A DNA stretch of 64,000 bases from Helianthus annuus (GCF_002127325.2 NC_035440.2:78493375-78557374), one strand, 5' to 3'. Counted from the first letter of the stretch, positions 1-12,422 are shown. Numbers and translations: made by a program. Notes: a model not told the origin generated them from the letters alone.

Positions 1-901
1 TAGCAAGTGAGAGGATGATCTTGTGAAAAATCAAAGTGATCATCCTTTATGTAAACATGAACATGAAAGATGAAATTGTTTTTATGTAAGATGATGATGG
101 ATAAATGATACAAGACTTATAAATGGATGATTTCAAAGATAGTTTTCTCAAGAAAGCAAATTTATTTACAAGTTTTACATACACATGATTTTTAGAGAAA
201 CTAATCATATTTTTAGTGATAATCAAACCTAGAAACACATTGTTAACAAGAAAAATTCAAGAAGAAATGTTTCTGAAAAATCATGTTATAAGTTGTGAAA
301 GACTAAATTTCTCAAGAATGATGTTTATGAACAAATGACCACACTTTTAAGGGTAACTAAGTCTACTAATTAACATGGTAAGTTACTACAAGTTTTTACA
401 AAAATTTCAAGTTCATGATGTAGTGTAATTTCACAATTTTTGGCTCATGGTAAGTGTTGAATAATTTCTTGTTGATATGCTTTAAAAGCATGGAAACCTC
501 CATTTTAAGGGGAAACTATGGCAAAATTTTTCTAGACTTTAAACACTTAGAAAAATATTTTTTAAACAAGTGTTTACAAGTATATTTCAATCATGGTTTT
601 TCATATAAAATTTGCCAGAATTTTTGTTACAAAAATTACAAATATTGGAGGTTGGTTTTTGATAAATAAAAGTGACTAAGTATATATTTAGGAAAATATA
701 TATTTAGATGTCACAATTTGTGTGATTACTTGTATACTATGTGTATTAGTTATATTGTTTTAGGACTTGAAATAATATAACTTACAAAAATACCAAGAAT
801 TATAATACAAAATGTTACCAAAGATTCCAAGAAAACAAATATATAATTTATACCCGAATATTGGACAAACCGAACATGGACGTATGGACTACACTTATAT
901 A
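1..901. other. Unassigned AT-rich sequence left of element A
   Basis: This AT-rich stretch has only short open frames with no recognisable protein similarity. I see no LTR terminus, primer site, tandem array or RNA gene in it. It is the sequence into which element A inserted; the five bases before the A LTR (897-901, atata) would be the left target-site copy. It may be part of another old transposon. Confidence 0.5.
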
Positions 902-1332
902 TGTTGGTGCATATGTCTGTCGACTTTGTCTTGTATCGAGTCTTGTTTCTAGATAGGATGGAATGAAGCTCGATAGCATAGAAAATAGGGTTTTAGAGGT
1001 GTTGGAACATTTCGCACGAAATGGCATAGGCCAATTTATACGAAATGGACATTGTCCATTTCGCACGAAATGGATAATACCCATTCCATGCGAAATGGCC
1101 ATTCCTAAAAATACCTGAGCTGTCATTTCGTTTGTAACAGTTGTTGATTCCAGAGCCAAAGTAATGCTGAAGTGTCGTTTGATCTATAATCGTGTCAAAT
1201 CAATAATCAAGATAGTTAAAGTGAATCTGTGTGTGAATTAAGCTGTAATCAAGTCCGAATCACTGAATTCCGCCTTTGATTTGGATTAGAACTCTTCTGA
1301 TAGACTCGTTTTGATTGAATCTCGATCCTACA
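902..1332 (+). repeat. 5' LTR of element A (copia, Sirevirus-like)
   Basis: The LTR begins TGTTGGTGCA and ends GATCCTACA. The same terminal words bound the LTRs of the better preserved element H when H is read on its sense strand. A primer-binding site follows after two bases. Between about 1008 and 1102 it holds inverted copies of a motif of the type catttcgcacgaaatgg. No second LTR of this element is in the window because the element is cut at 4459. The start is set by alignment to H by eye. Confidence 0.75.
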
Positions 1333-1334
1333 AG

Positions 1335-1348
1335 TGGTATCAGAGCTC
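1335..1348 (+). other. Primer-binding site of element A
   Basis: tggtatcagagctc lies two bases after the LTR end. It is complementary to the 3' end of plant initiator-Met tRNA, the usual primer for Ty1/copia and many Ty3/gypsy elements in plants. Confidence 0.85.
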
Positions 1349-1574
1349 AGAAGGAAGAGTTCATACCGATTCAGCTTGTTTTCATCAAAATTTTTGACTT
1401 CTACTCATTCTTCTTCACATTTTTCAAATTTAACGGAGTTTTCACGGTTAAAATGGACTTAATTTTAGAGATAACATGCGAAACATAGTTTTAATCAATC
1501 CTTGAAAGAATTAGACCTAAAATCGACCTAAAACCTGATCAATTTTGTCAAAAACTGCCCGATCGTGTGACATC

Positions 1575-1905
1575 AGCATCATTTCGTATGAAATGGCCCA
1601 ATTCGTGTGAATCAGACCTCCATTTCGCACGAATTGGACTTCCTGGTCGCACCAAAGTGTCCACTTCGCTTGAATTGTGCCAATTCGCTTGAAAGGAACC
1701 ACATTTCGCACGAAATGGTCATTTAGAGAACCATTTCGCTTGAAGTAAATCTCATTTCGCACGGATTGGACATTGTAGATCTCATTTCATACGAATTGCA
1801 TTCAGGTCGCATCAAGGTCATTTCGCACCAAAATCCATTTTGTACCAAAGTCAGCTCGCATCAAAGTAGTCCAATTCGTTTGAATCTCTACTTCGCTTGA
1901 ACTTT
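1575..1905 (+). repeat. Dispersed decamer array in the leader of element A
   Basis: About a dozen degenerate copies of a motif related to catttcgcacgaattgg recur roughly every 20-30 bases between the primer site and the gag start. The same motif occurs as inverted copies in the A LTR at about 1008-1102. The spacers are not alike, so this is not a simple tandem repeat. Element H has the same layout with a different motif. Confidence 0.8.
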
Positions 1906-1933
1906 GAGATATTTGTGAATTTTTTACCGAAAC

Positions 1934-4458
1934 ATGGAAGAAGATTTTTACAACGCGTTTGCTACTACTCCAGTTGCTCCAATTACAGTTGCCGAAACTA
2001 TTGAAATCGAAAATGAAACTGGAACGTCTCAAAAGCCTCCAAAGCTTATGTACATCGAGGATTTTAAAGGATGGCAAAATCGTTTTGAAACTTGGGTGCA
2101 AGCTTATAAGTTTGATGCATGGGTTTCGTTAGACAAAGATTTTGTTAAACCGAAAGATGAACGTGGAAATGAAAAATCTTTAAGTGATTATTCAGCGGAT
2201 GAGAAATTAAAATACACCAGTGAGAAAATGATGATTATCATTCTCCAACAAGCGGTAAAAGAAGATATCTTTGTTTTACTTCAACATGAGAACACTGCTA
2301 GATCAATTTGGTTAGCATTGACTAACAAGTTTAAGGGAAGTGCTGATATGATAAAAAAATAAACGTGCATTACTAAAGAAATCATTTGATATGTTTACAG
2401 CTTTTGAAGATGAGACGACTAAGAAGACTATCGATAGATATTGCCATCTTGTTCAGGAAATGAGAAGATTGGAGATCAAGAAAGAAGACGATGAATGGAT
2501 TGATAAGCTAGCTGATGCACTATCACAGAATAAATGGTGAACATATTTGTTGATTTTAAAACATATGAGAAAATCGGAAAGTATGAATTTGAGTAAGTTC
2601 ATTCAGAAGCTTGAAGAACATGAATTGGATGTTCAGAAAACTGCTATCATGAATAATCCAAGTGCTCAACAAATGTTAGTCTATACTATAGAGGAAGCAA
2701 ATTTGACACTACTCCGAGTCCGAAGATTAAGACTGCTTTCAGTGCTGATGGTACTTCCGGAACAAATGTTAGCACTACAACTCAGAGTGGTGGATATTCT
2801 TTATCTTATTCAAGTTTTGATCCAAATTTTTCAACACCAAGTTCTCAACGACAGAGTTCAACAAATCTACAATGCAATGTTACATTAAATATTCAAAATG
2901 GTCAAAATCTCTCTCCAGATATAGCTAAGCAACACATGGCATCACTTGTTACTATGTTAGAGTCTTATAAAAGTTTAGTTGCTGGAAGAATCGGAAACCC
3001 GATGCTCACCAAAGAGGATTATGATTAGATTGATTCTGAAGAACTTGAGTTGATGGACATCAAGTGGTGTTTAGCAAGTGTTTGGAGAAGAGCAGAAAAA
3101 TTCAAACAAATCACAGGTAAAGATGATCTTCGTGATGTTGCCACATCTCAGTTAGGGTTTGACAAATCAAAGGTTACTTGTTTTCATTGCAGAGAAAAAA
3201 GACATTTTAAACGAGAGTGTACAAACAGAGAAGCAACCGGAAGACAAGATCCGTTTGGAAACAATGATCATCATCGAAAAGCAATTTATCATCAGATTGC
3301 TCAACAGCCATCATCATCCCGTCTTATTAAAGATGGAAAGAAGAAAGCTTATCTAGTCAATCAAGATGATGAAAGATTGCCAGAGGGTTTTAGGTGGGAC
3401 AAATACATTCCGGCTAATTCAGAAAAATCAGCCCTTGTTGCTCGAATCTTGGAAGAAGAATCAGTCAAATCTAAGCCAAAAAGAACGAAGATATTCAGAT
3501 CATCAGAAAGTGATGAAGACACAGATGATGAGGAAGAGTATATTAGTACAACTAGATAAAATTTGGACTCATTTAGTTTTAGTTTGTTTTTTGCAGATAA
3601 AATCGAGATGTTGAAAGAGAAAAGGGCTGCTCGACTAAAGAGAGAATTGGAAGAATTGGAAGCAAGAAGGATTGCTGATGAAAAGGCAAAAATGGAAGCT
3701 GAAAAGGCAAAAGCTGAAGAAAAACCGACACAGAAGGTCGAGATTGGTGAAAGTGAAGCTATGATGAAAGTTGAGACAGAACCAAATGTGATTGAGAAGG
3801 TGGTGGAGAAAATTGTTGAAGTGGAGAATAGTTGAAAAATCGTTGAAGTTGAAAAAATAATCGAAGTTGATAAGATTGTCGAAGTTGAAAAGACTGTTGA
3901 GGTCATAAAACCTTGTCTAAAATGTTTGGAACCATGCAAACATTGTGAAGAAAAAGACAAGAAGTATAGTGAACTAGACGCGTTAAAAGAAAAATTGTTG
4001 TTTGATGTTAAATATGTACAAGAATCGTTTGATGTGCTGAACAGAACGGTTGATAGTTTGAACAAGACAAACTTAGAAATGGGAGCTGCTTCAACGATGA
4101 TGAGTTCAAGATTAATGACTAAGCAGAAGGTCATCAATAGCTATATTGATGTGTGTGCAAAGCTGAAGCAGGATTTAGAGACCGAAAAGATTGAAAATGA
4201 GAAAATCAAACGATTGCTGCTGAGTTATACAACCTGTGATTATTTGATTGACAGAGTTTATCCTACTGTTTTAGGTCTTGAAGCTTTTCAAGATAAAAAG
4301 CTAGAAGTTACGGATACTGGTAAGAAACAAGGTGTCAAGTATAACAAGTGTCCACCTCCGATCTTGGAAAGTTATTCTCCCAGAAAACCAAACGAGGAAC
4401 AATTAAAAAAGGCAGTCAATATAAAGTTAAAGTCTGAAACCACTGATGAATTACCAGA
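1934..4458 (+). pseudogene. Decayed copia-type gag of element A
   Basis: The reading starts at ATG 1934 with a peptide (MEEDFYNAFAT) that aligns to the start of the 1320-residue ORF of element H. A copia-type (UBN2-like) gag region follows, including KPPKLM and the stretch KEDIFVLLQH. A CCHC zinc knuckle (CFHCREKRHFKREC) lies at about 3178-3220. A repetitive EVEK stretch lies at about 3790-3910, then a CxxCx3CxxC cluster (CLKCLEPCKHC) at about 3915-3948. The frame is broken repeatedly: a frameshift near 2355, TGA at about 2538, a frameshift near 2690, TAG at about 3026, a stop at 3557-3559 and a stop near 3832. Homology to H ends abruptly at 4458 where K begins, so the C-terminal part and everything downstream is missing. 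It is non-functional. Confidence 0.85.
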
Positions 4459-4766
4459 TGTCACACCCCCAAAATACCACCTAGGGAGTGTCCCTGTTAG
4501 GCGTGTGACGTACCAACAATGAGCCACTAATCACATTGAACCCATACAAGTTTTAAAATAACGTTCTCAATCATTAACAAGTTTAAATGAAAACCAATAT
4601 GTTCAACGGAAGCAAATATTAAAACAAGTTAAACTGTTTCAAAACCAAAGTATAGTATCAAGAAATCAATCACATAAATCCTTCCAGTCGGCCCATGAAC
4701 ACTCCAGCTACTCCAGACAGCAAGTTCCCAAATCCAAGATATCTAACGATCTGCGAGCATGCAACA
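4459..4766 (-). repeat. First strip of K, an interrupted reverse-oriented LTR
   Basis: Similarity to H stops exactly at TGTCACACCCCC, a terminus of the type seen at the 3' ends of the other large LTRs here (E, F, I, J), read in reverse. The five preceding bases, ccaga, are the expected target-site copy; the partner copy is not in the window. The strip ends at the insertion of B. K continues in three more strips. Identification as an LTR rests on terminus and layout, not on a full match. Confidence 0.55.
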
Positions 4767-6213
4767 TGTCACGGCCCCCGACACGGTTTGACCTGTTTCC
4801 GGAGCCGCGGGACAGAAACCCCGTGATATTTGTTTAATTGAGTTTCGCAGCGGAAAATTTTGAACATCAGGATCGTTGTAAAGCTAAATTTTTTCCCGAT
4901 TATTTTTATTTCACAATTCGGGATAAAACCCCGATAATTTACAATACATAAGTTTAGTGATAAATTCTTATTTTAAAACATCTTTATTCATTTTATATTG
5001 AGCCACTATTTTAAGCTTGAAATGCTCCTCAGCACTTTTCCTGATTTACAGCAGGTCACCTGAAACATGTTTGAAAAAGATTTTGTCAGCGGGGAAATAC
5101 TGAGTGAATCATTCATTTTACTGAAAATGACACATTTGTTATAATTCACAGTATTAAGAGTTTTTACATATGTTTATTATCAACCAACATTTCAAGAATA
5201 GGTATTTGTCACAGACCAGCTCTGTGACTGTGGTCATATCACCATTGGCTGGCCCAATGAGTGACGTATATCACTTTCTTTTAGGCTCGCCCACCTAATG
5301 TGATTAAAACAATAATAATACTGTGCACAATACCCCACATACCGGCTGTAATTTGGTGATTACATAAACTTAATCACTGTAATTATAACTTTGAAAAATT
5401 GGTTTGGAGTATTGTAAAGAATGACTCACATTGCAGATTTAGTACTGACATAACCTAATTTCACAATAATGCACACAAAACAGAGTTAGTGATCAATACA
5501 GCAGTTACGATAATTTCCCGAGATCAAAATACTCGCAATGAATGACCAAGTGCAATACTCCAACTCATTTATCAAAATGACAAACGACAAAGTATAGTAC
5601 TTCAACTCATTATCGAATTATCGACAACGACAAAGTACAATGCTTCAACTCATTTATCGGATTACCGACAAACGACAAAGCATAGCCCAATGTGGGCGGC
5701 ACTTAGACATTCTTTGGGTATATTGATCCCGGAAACTGAATCGTAATAGCGATCGAGTAATTACCCTGTTCCGCGGCAGCAATTCGATATTAGTGTGTGT
5801 TTGGTAGTAATTTAAGTATAACTCAACGTATATTATGAGTTTTTCCGTCGAATGAACATCTGAATTCAAGTCCCAACCCCTTCTATTTATACTGAAAATT
5901 GGACTCCCCCGCGTGTCGCGACAGGGAGACCTGGTCCTGTCGCGTGTCGCGACGGGTAACAATTTAGGGTAGGGTAGGTTCGTGTCCCAGTAGCTTGGAT
6001 GAGTTGTTTAATCAACGAAATTTTACTTCTCCAGCAAGTTAGAGGATAAACGTTACTAGGGTTTAACCCCCCCTGAGTTTTAGGGGCCCTGATCCTGATT
6101 CCGATTGTTATGAAAATTTTAGGGTTAGTGCAGAATTACTTGGGTGTCTCAATTAGGGTTTTCTTAATAGCTAATTACCATTCTAATTATTAATTTTAAT
6201 GAGAGTTGTTACA
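4767..6213 (-). repeat. 3' LTR of element B
   Basis: In window orientation it runs from TGTCACGGCCCCC to GAGTTGTTACA. It is 1447 bp against 1482 bp for the partner, because it lacks about 15 bases at the place matching 13076-13091 and about 20 bases matching 13123-13143. A TATA box (sense tataaata) lies near 5885-5892, with a GC-rich repeat containing two gtcgcgac palindromes just upstream in the sense direction (about 5912-5956). Confidence 0.93.
5912..5956 (-). promoter_or_regulatory. GC-rich duplicated palindrome module upstream of the B LTR TATA box
   Basis: The word gcgtgtcgcgac occurs twice in about 45 bases, each copy containing the perfect 8-bp palindrome gtcgcgac. The module lies about 20 bases upstream, in the sense (minus) direction, of the TATA box. 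The same module is in the other LTR at about 13603-13647. A regulatory role is inferred from position only. Confidence 0.55.
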
Positions 6214-6230
6214 TACTCCCCACCTTAGGA
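6214..6230 (-). other. Polypurine tract of element B
   Basis: Immediately inside the 3' LTR the sense strand reads tcctaaggtggggagta, a purine-rich run ending at the LTR. This is the expected plus-strand primer position. D has the matching aggtggggagga at its 3' LTR. Confidence 0.85.
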
Positions 6231-6249
6231 AAAATCTCGTCCTCGAGAT

Positions 6250-9200
6250 TCACTGGAATAGATGAGGATACTTGCGCTTCATTTCTGACTCTAATTCCCA
6301 AGTGTATTCCGGTCCTCTCTTGGAATTCCATTTGACTTTTACCAACACAAGTCGCTTGTGTTTGAGGAATTTGACTTTCCGGTCTTCTATTTGTAAAGGT
6401 TTTTCTATGAATTTCAGTTTTTCATTCACCTCTATGTCTTGAAGAGGTACTACCAGAGATTCATCTGATAAACATTTCTTAAGGTTGGATACATGAAATA
6501 CATCATGTATTCCAGCTAGTTCTTCTGGTAGTTGTAAGCGATAAGCAACTGGTCCAATTCGTTGAATTACTGGAAATGGTCCAACATATCGGGGACTCAG
6601 TTTTCCTTTCTTACCGAATCTTACCACTCCTTTCCAAGGAGATACTTTTAAAAGTACTTTGTCTCCTATTTGGAATTCGAGCGGTTTGCGACGATTGTCT
6701 GCATAGCTCTTCTGGCGATCTCTGGCTGTTTTCAATCTTTCCTTGATTTGAGTTATCTTATCTGTAGTTTCTTGTACAATTTCTGGACCTGATAATTGAC
6801 TTTCTTCTATTTCCGCCCAACATACGGGTGTTCTGCACTTGCGTCCATACAGTGCCTCGAATGGAGCGGCTTCAATACTTGAATGATAACTATTGTTATA
6901 GGAGAATTCAATTAATGGTAAATGGTTATCCCAATTACCTCCAAAGTCAATTACACATGCTCGAAGCATGTCTTCCAGAGTTTGGATTGTCCTTTCACTT
7001 TGTCCGTCTGTCTGTGGATGATATGCGGTACTTAGATTAAGTTGGGTTCCCATTGATTCTTGGAAACTTGTCCAAAATCGGGAGGTAAAACGACTATCTC
7101 TATCCGATACAATGGAGAGCGGGACTCCATGTAAGGATACTATCTCATCCACATAAAGCTTGGCTAATCTTTCCATGCTAAAGGTTTCTTTTATTGGTAG
7201 AAAATGAGCGGATTTGGTTAATCGGTCCATGATTACCCAAATAGCATCATTACCTTTTCTGGTTTTGGGCAACTTAGTAACAAAGTCCATTGTTATGAGT
7301 TCCCATTTCCATACCGGCATTTCTAATTGTTGCAGTAAGCCTGAGGGTTTCTGGTGTTCTGCTTTAACTTGTGAACAAGTTAAACACTTAGATACATATT
7401 CAGCTATGTCCTTTTTCATTCCTATCCACCAGAAATTTTTCCTTAAATCTTGGTACATCTTATTGTTTCCTAGGTGTACAGTATACCTAGATTTATGAGC
7501 TTCTTCTAAGATTTTCGATCTTAAATTTCCTTGTTTAGGTACCCAAATTCTGCTTTGGTGAAATTTCCAAATTCCATCATTTCCTTGTTCTAATTCTTTT
7601 AGGTAACCTTTCATTCCTTCGGCATCGTCCTTGATTGCCGTTTTCTGGATTTCTTTCACTTGTTCCCGTAAATCTACTTGTAGATTTATTCTAAGAGCAC
7701 GAACTCGCCTTTGTTTTTCATAATACTTACGACTTAAGGCATCTGCTACTACGTTGGCTTTTCCTTCGTGATATTGAATATCACAGTCGTAATCACTCAA
7801 GACTTCCATCCATCTTCTTTGCCTCATGTTTAATTCTTTTTGTCCGAATATATACCTTAAACTCTTGTGGTCTGTATAAACAGTAAACTTACTTCCATAC
7901 AGATAATGTCTCCAAATCTTAAGGGCAAAAACTATGGCTCCTAGTTCTAAATCATGAGTCGTATAGTTTTCTTCGTGCTTTTTCAATTGTCTAGAGGCAT
8001 ACGCAATTACCTTCTTGCGTTGCATCAACACACATCCGTATCCTAATTTTGAAGCATCACAGTATACTTCAAAATCTTCCGTTCCTTCTAGTAAGGCTAA
8101 GATTGGCGCATTGGTTAATTTCTGCTTTAAGATTCTAAAGGCTTCTTCTTGCTTTGGCCCCCATTCAAACTTAGTGGCTTTACAGGTTAGCTTAGTTAAT
8201 GGTACAGCTATCTTGGAGAAATCCTTAATAAACCGTCTATAATAACCGGCTAAACCTATAAAACTTCTAATTTCCATTGCAGTTTGTGGAATCTTCCAGT
8301 TAGTAATGGCTTCGATCTTAGCAGGATCTACGTGAATACCTTCGTGATTCACCATGTGGCCTAAGAATTGTACTTCTTGTAACCAAAATTCACACTTTGA
8401 GAATTTAGCATACAGCTTTTCTTTTCTTAACAAAGTTAAGAGTGCATGTAAATGCTGACAATGCTCGGCTTGACTTTTGGAATAAATAAGTATATCGTCA
8501 ATAAACACGATCACAAATTTATCCAAATATGGATTACAGATTCTGTTCATCATGTCCATGAATGCAGCTGGGGCATTGGTTAATCCGAAGGGCATGACTG
8601 TAAACTCATAATGACCATACCTAGTTCTGAAAGCAGTTTTAGGTATGTCTTCTTCTTGAACTTTCAACTGATGATATCCGGATCTTAAATCTATCTTAGA
8701 GAAATACCTAGCTCCTTGTAATTGATCGAAAAGATCATCAATCCTAGGTAATGGGTATCGATTCTTAATTGTAACTTTATTTAATTCTCTATAATCAATA
8801 CACATTCTCATTGATCCATCTTTCTTTTTCACAAACAACACTGGTGCACCCCAAGGGGATGAACTAGGTTGTATAAATCCTTTGCTTAGTAATTCATCTA
8901 ATTGCTTTTTCAATTCTAGCATTTCGGTAGGAGCTAATCGATATGGCGCCTTGGCTATCGGTGTAGTTCCTGGGATTAGATGAATCCTAAATTCTACTTC
9001 TCTGTCTGGTGGTAACCCAGGTAAATCTTCCGGAAATACATCTGGGTACTCTAAGACTACAGGAATTTCCTTGAGTTCTTTGCCTTTAGTACAAATGATT
9101 ACTGAAATCATATATACTATTCCTTGGTTCCGTTCATAATTAGCAATTTTCATTACTGATATGAACTTCAATGGTTTCCGAGGTTTATCTCCTGAAATCT

Positions 9201-10755
9201 TAATTACCTCTCCAGTAGGTGCTTGAATTTCTATAGAATTTCTATCACATATGATTTGAGCATGGTTGGCTATTAACCAATCCATTCCTAACACAACATC
9301 AAACTCAGCTAATTTCATAGGCAATAGGTTTGCAACAAACTTATGACCTGAAAGTTCTATTTCTACTTTTTGCAAAACCTGATTAATTTCTATGGAATTC
9401 CCATCTGCAGTTTCGACTGTAAAGATCTGCCTAACTGTAGTTAATGGTAACTTAAGAGCTTGACAAAATGAAGTATTTATAAAACTTTGGTTCACACCAG
9501 AGTCAAATAATACTTTTGCATAGACGTTGTGGACTAAAAACGTACCGGCGATCACATCCGGAATGAGTTCTGCTTCTTGAGTAGTCAGCTGAAATGCTCT
9601 AACATTCTTCTTAGTAGTTCCTTCAGCTGCCTTGGGTTTGTTGTCTGCTGGGTTGATTAACTTAGGACACTCTGGTTTGATATGTCCAGCTTCTCCACAA
9701 TTATAACAAATTATGGTTTTCTTTCTGCAGTTTTCTTCCCGATGTCCGGTTGTTTTGCAAAAATTGCAAATTCTATTACATTTTCCAAAATGTCTCTTTT
9801 TGCAAAATTTGCATAATGGCACATTTGAAGATTGCCCTGTTCCTCTTTTCTTGAAATTACTATTATTACCTACCCTAAATCCTTGGGTAATTTTCTGAGC
9901 CAATTCTTTCTTCCTATCTTCATCTCTTGTACGGATTAGTTCATCGGTTAAGGTATTAGCTAATTCCACTGCATCGTCAAGAGTGCGAGGTCTCGCAGCT
10001 TTAACGATATTGCGAATTTCACTAATTAATCCCCAAATATATCGAGAAATGAGTACTGGTTCTGGCGAAGCCAGGTTAGGTACCACTCTCTCATATTCGA
10101 AGAATATCGAAGTATAACCCCGACAATCTACTCCGGTCATTCGATGATTTAGGAATTTATTTGCCATTTGTTCCTTTTCATACTCAGGACAGAATTTTCT
10201 TTCGACAAGATTCTTAAATTCTTCCCAAGTCATAGCATAAGCCTCTCGTCTTCCTTTTGCTTGTAGCACTGTGTTCCACCATTCTAGTGCTCCTTCCTTA
10301 AACAGATTTGAGGCATACATGACTTGATCTTCGTCAGCACATTTACTTATTGCAATTACTGCTTCGGTTTTCTCTAACCATCGCAGTGTTGCAGTTGCTC
10401 CTTCGTTTCCTGCAAATTCAGCGGGTTTACAAGCAAGAAATTCTTTGAAAGTGCAACCAGGTGTTGCAGCCTTTCGTTTCTTAGGGCGCTGCGTGTGCTG
10501 AGATTCATTGTCATGATTTATATGATCATTGCCCCCGTTTATACTATTACTGAAATTATCTTCGATAGTATGTTTGCTAGGTATGATATGTTGCGGATCG
10601 TTTGGATTTTTCATAGCAGCAACGAACATTGGAATTGTGTTGGCTATTCCTTGGGCAACCATATTTTTAATATCTTGTTTGGTCATATATTGATCTTCTG
10701 GGTGTTGCTCCGATTGATTAACTTCATTTACTGGTTCGTTATCGTTATTTGCCAT
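6250..10755 (-). CDS. gag-pol: Gag-pol polyprotein of element B (Ty3/gypsy, intact)
   Basis: This is one unbroken 1501-codon frame. A retrotransposon gag region ([12 protein letters not shown] to about residue 290) comes first, then CCHC knuckles at about 330-360 ([28 protein letters not shown]). An aspartic protease with LFDSG is near residue 415. Reverse transcriptase follows at about 600-800, with catalytic FIDDIL near 750, and RNase H starts near 890 (YCDASKLG). Integrase has an HHCC zinc region at about 1090-1130 (CLTC) and a DDE core with D in MDF near 1155, D in VSDRD near 1217 and E in SERTIQ near 1253. A chromodomain-like end (VKVKWN to YTWELES) closes the protein. The start is the first ATG before the region conserved with D. 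Gag and Pol are fused with no frameshift. The family role is to form the particle, copy the RNA and integrate the cDNA. All key residues looked for are present, so it may be functional; expression is unknown. Confidence 0.93.
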   Translation of the reverse strand: MANNDNEPVNEVNQSEQHPEDQYMTKQDIKNMVAQGIANTIPMFVAAMKNPNDPQHIIPSKHTIEDNFSNSINGGNDHINHDNESQHTQRPKKRKAATPGCTFKEFLACKPAEFAGNEGATATLRWLEKTEAVIAISKCADEDQVMYASNLFKEGALEWWNTVLQAKGRREAYAMTWEEFKNLVERKFCPEYEKEQMANKFLNHRMTGVDCRGYTSIFFEYERVVPNLASPEPVLISRYIWGLISEIRNIVKAARPRTLDDAVELANTLTDELIRTRDEDRKKELAQKITQGFRVGNNSNFKKRGTGQSSNVPLCKFCKKRHFGKCNRICNFCKTTGHREENCRKKTIICYNCGEAGHIKPECPKLINPADNKPKAAEGTTKKNVRAFQLTTQEAELIPDVIAGTFLVHNVYAKVLFDSGVNQSFINTSFCQALKLPLTTVRQIFTVETADGNSIEINQVLQKVEIELSGHKFVANLLPMKLAEFDVVLGMDWLIANHAQIICDRNSIEIQAPTGEVIKISGDKPRKPLKFISVMKIANYERNQGIVYMISVIICTKGKELKEIPVVLEYPDVFPEDLPGLPPDREVEFRIHLIPGTTPIAKAPYRLAPTEMLELKKQLDELLSKGFIQPSSSPWGAPVLFVKKKDGSMRMCIDYRELNKVTIKNRYPLPRIDDLFDQLQGARYFSKIDLRSGYHQLKVQEEDIPKTAFRTRYGHYEFTVMPFGLTNAPAAFMDMMNRICNPYLDKFVIVFIDDILIYSKSQAEHCQHLHALLTLLRKEKLYAKFSKCEFWLQEVQFLGHMVNHEGIHVDPAKIEAITNWKIPQTAMEIRSFIGLAGYYRRFIKDFSKIAVPLTKLTCKATKFEWGPKQEEAFRILKQKLTNAPILALLEGTEDFEVYCDASKLGYGCVLMQRKKVIAYASRQLKKHEENYTTHDLELGAIVFALKIWRHYLYGSKFTVYTDHKSLRYIFGQKELNMRQRRWMEVLSDYDCDIQYHEGKANVVADALSRKYYEKQRRVRALRINLQVDLREQVKEIQKTAIKDDAEGMKGYLKELEQGNDGIWKFHQSRIWVPKQGNLRSKILEEAHKSRYTVHLGNNKMYQDLRKNFWWIGMKKDIAEYVSKCLTCSQVKAEHQKPSGLLQQLEMPVWKWELITMDFVTKLPKTRKGNDAIWVIMDRLTKSAHFLPIKETFSMERLAKLYVDEIVSLHGVPLSIVSDRDSRFTSRFWTSFQESMGTQLNLSTAYHPQTDGQSERTIQTLEDMLRACVIDFGGNWDNHLPLIEFSYNNSYHSSIEAAPFEALYGRKCRTPVCWAEIEESQLSGPEIVQETTDKITQIKERLKTARDRQKSYADNRRKPLEFQIGDKVLLKVSPWKGVVRFGKKGKLSPRYVGPFPVIQRIGPVAYRLQLPEELAGIHDVFHVSNLKKCLSDESLVVPLQDIEVNEKLKFIEKPLQIEDRKVKFLKHKRLVLVKVKWNSKRGPEYTWELESEMKRKYPHLFQ

Positions 10756-10988
10756 CTGATGATAAGTTATTATGAATAATTAGCAATTAACAATTTATAC
10801 AAATCATTAAACAAGTTATAACACATAAATCCAAAATTATCGATTTCTCGATTGCATTTCATATTAGTATAGTATGCATCAATACACACCGATATTTTAC
10901 AACGTTTTATTCGTTATGTTACAACTGGTTTCACTATTTACTTTTACTATTATACAAAGATAACTTTCCCATCCTCCTAGTTGTTATT

Positions 10989-11813
10989 CTAGAAACGTAA
11001 TTCCCTCTCGTCATATTTCCAGGCAATCTGTCCCCCTATTTCCCTAATTCTATTCCCTGCATCCATCAACTCTTCACCGAAATGGCGAAGTTCAGCCAAA
11101 TTCTCATTGCTCATTGGTGGATTGGGTAGGGGTTCTGGGTCGAACTGTGGAAGAAATGAGTAAGCGTTATTGACAATATTTTGAAATTACCAATCGTTGG
11201 TCCACCATTCTTCCATTTCTACAGGTTGGTTATGGACTATTGGTTCAGTGATAGTTGGTGCAAAATTCATAGGAATTGGGTTTTCGATAGGATAAGTAAA
11301 AATACCCGGACTGGCAGGTTGCATAGTCTCACATTTTTCTAGTAAAATATCTATCTGATCCTGAAAAGTAACTCTTTTGGTTTGATTAGAACTTTCTCCA
11401 ACTTCTACCTGGGTTGGGTTAGAACCTTGCCCTATTTCTATTTCTATTTCCTGAGAATACTGATCGAACTGCTCCTCCATTTGCCTAACCTCATTATTAG
11501 CTTCAGTTTCTTGTTCTTGTGGATTAGGGTTTTCCTGGATTACAATCGCTTTTCCTTTGTCTAAAGGTTTACTAGTTTTAGGGGTTTTTGTAACTGACTT
11601 TTTCTTACGTATACGGCTTCCCCATACATAATTTTTCTTTGGCCTCCTTTTTGGTTTGGTCACTGGTGGAGTAGGGAGTTTTACAGGTTGGTCTACATCA
11701 GCAAGATATCCCGTGAATTCATGAGAAACTTCTATGTTCACTGGGTACAGATTGAGGTTCTGAAAAGCTTCAGATATCTCGTTCATGCTGTGTAGCATAT
11801 ATGCAAAATGCAT
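10989..11813 (-). pseudogene. Extra ORF2 upstream of gag in element B, shortened by a stop
   Basis: A 208-codon frame (11187-11813) begins MHFAYMLHSMNEISEAF and ends EEWWTNDW. The D copy is 274 codons with the same start and many identical residues. In B the frame stops where D has lysine (AAA to TAA at 11187-11189). The downstream sequence still matches D's last 66 codons up to a stop near 10989, so B carries a truncating change. The protein has a basic middle (KPKRRPKKNYVWGSR) and a long acidic, glutamine-rich part. I recognise no domain. It lies between ORF1 and gag-pol on the same strand, about 430 bases before the gag ATG. The function is unknown, and the basic patch could suggest nucleic-acid binding or nuclear targeting. 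Confidence 0.7.
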
Positions 11814-11970
11814 AAAATATCAAGTTAAAACTTTGGAACAAAGTTTAACAAATAACATGGAAGTTTTATTGCACACTATTTGTACAAAATACAGGAAAAC
11901 ACACTCAAATTTATTTCACTTTTATTTATTTACTTATTGGGAAGTACTGCTTGCAAATTTTAGGGCATCT

Positions 11971-12294
11971 TTAAAGATTTGCATGTTCTGCCACAGTGGC
12001 TAGCATATATAAATTTGCCCATTTTTCATCGAGTTTATCTTCCCAAGGGGATTTATCGATTAAATCCTGGGTTTCCTTTTTAATTTTCCTTTCTATGATT
12101 TGCTCCTTACTTTTCTTAATAATCATACTCCTTTTTCTAGGAGAAAGCGGATTTTCATAATTTGCTTTTTGCACAAATATTCCTTCCTCAGGAATCGTAG
12201 GGAGCTTTGAAATTTTAGTTTTAGACGAACTTCCTTCTTCGTAAATTGATTTATCTAATTTAAGATAGATATTTTGCAACTTTTGTTTACCCAT
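11971..12294 (-). CDS. Extra ORF1 upstream of gag in element B (unknown function)
   Basis: A 107-codon frame begins MGKQKLQNIYLKLD about 110 bases after the primer site and is the first ORF of the element's transcript. The D copy (103 codons) matches over its whole length, with one four-residue gap after the serine run and scattered substitutions. The protein is strongly charged: a conserved basic core (SPRKRSMIIKKSKEQI), then an acidic tryptophan-containing end (SPWEDKLDEKWANLY). I see no catalytic motif, signal peptide or membrane segment. It is not part of any gag or pol domain I know. Conservation between two diverged copies argues for a real gene, but a substitution-rate test is needed. 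Confidence 0.65.
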   Translation of the reverse strand: MGKQKLQNIYLKLDKSIYEEGSSSKTKISKLPTIPEEGIFVQKANYENPLSPRKRSMIIKKSKEQIIERKIKKETQDLIDKSPWEDKLDEKWANLYMLATVAEHANL

Positions 12295-12399
12295 ACTGTA
12301 ACTAACAAATAATCAGTTAAAAGCACATAATCACATAATCACATAATAGTAATCAGGAAAAATTAAGTATCGGTTAAATACTTAATTAGCTTAACTCAG

Positions 12400-12413
12400 T
12401 GGCTCTGATACCA
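12400..12413 (-). other. Primer-binding site of element B
   Basis: The sense strand reads tggtatcagagcca, about nine bases inside the 5' LTR end. It is complementary to the 3' end of initiator-Met tRNA. The same word lies at the matching place in D. Confidence 0.88.
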
Positions 12414-12422
12414 CCTTGTTTC

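Noticed and set aside
35..57. Possible dynein-light-chain-type motif (GTTQK) in the H gag, residues about 29-33
   Set aside because: Some Sirevirus Gags bind such partners, but this match to the known motif is too weak to report. Coordinates given here are residue-based placeholders only.
3361..4137. 258-codon minus-strand frame opposite the A gag
   Set aside because: It is antisense to a recognisable gag pseudogene, serine-rich because of the reversed lysine/glutamate codons.
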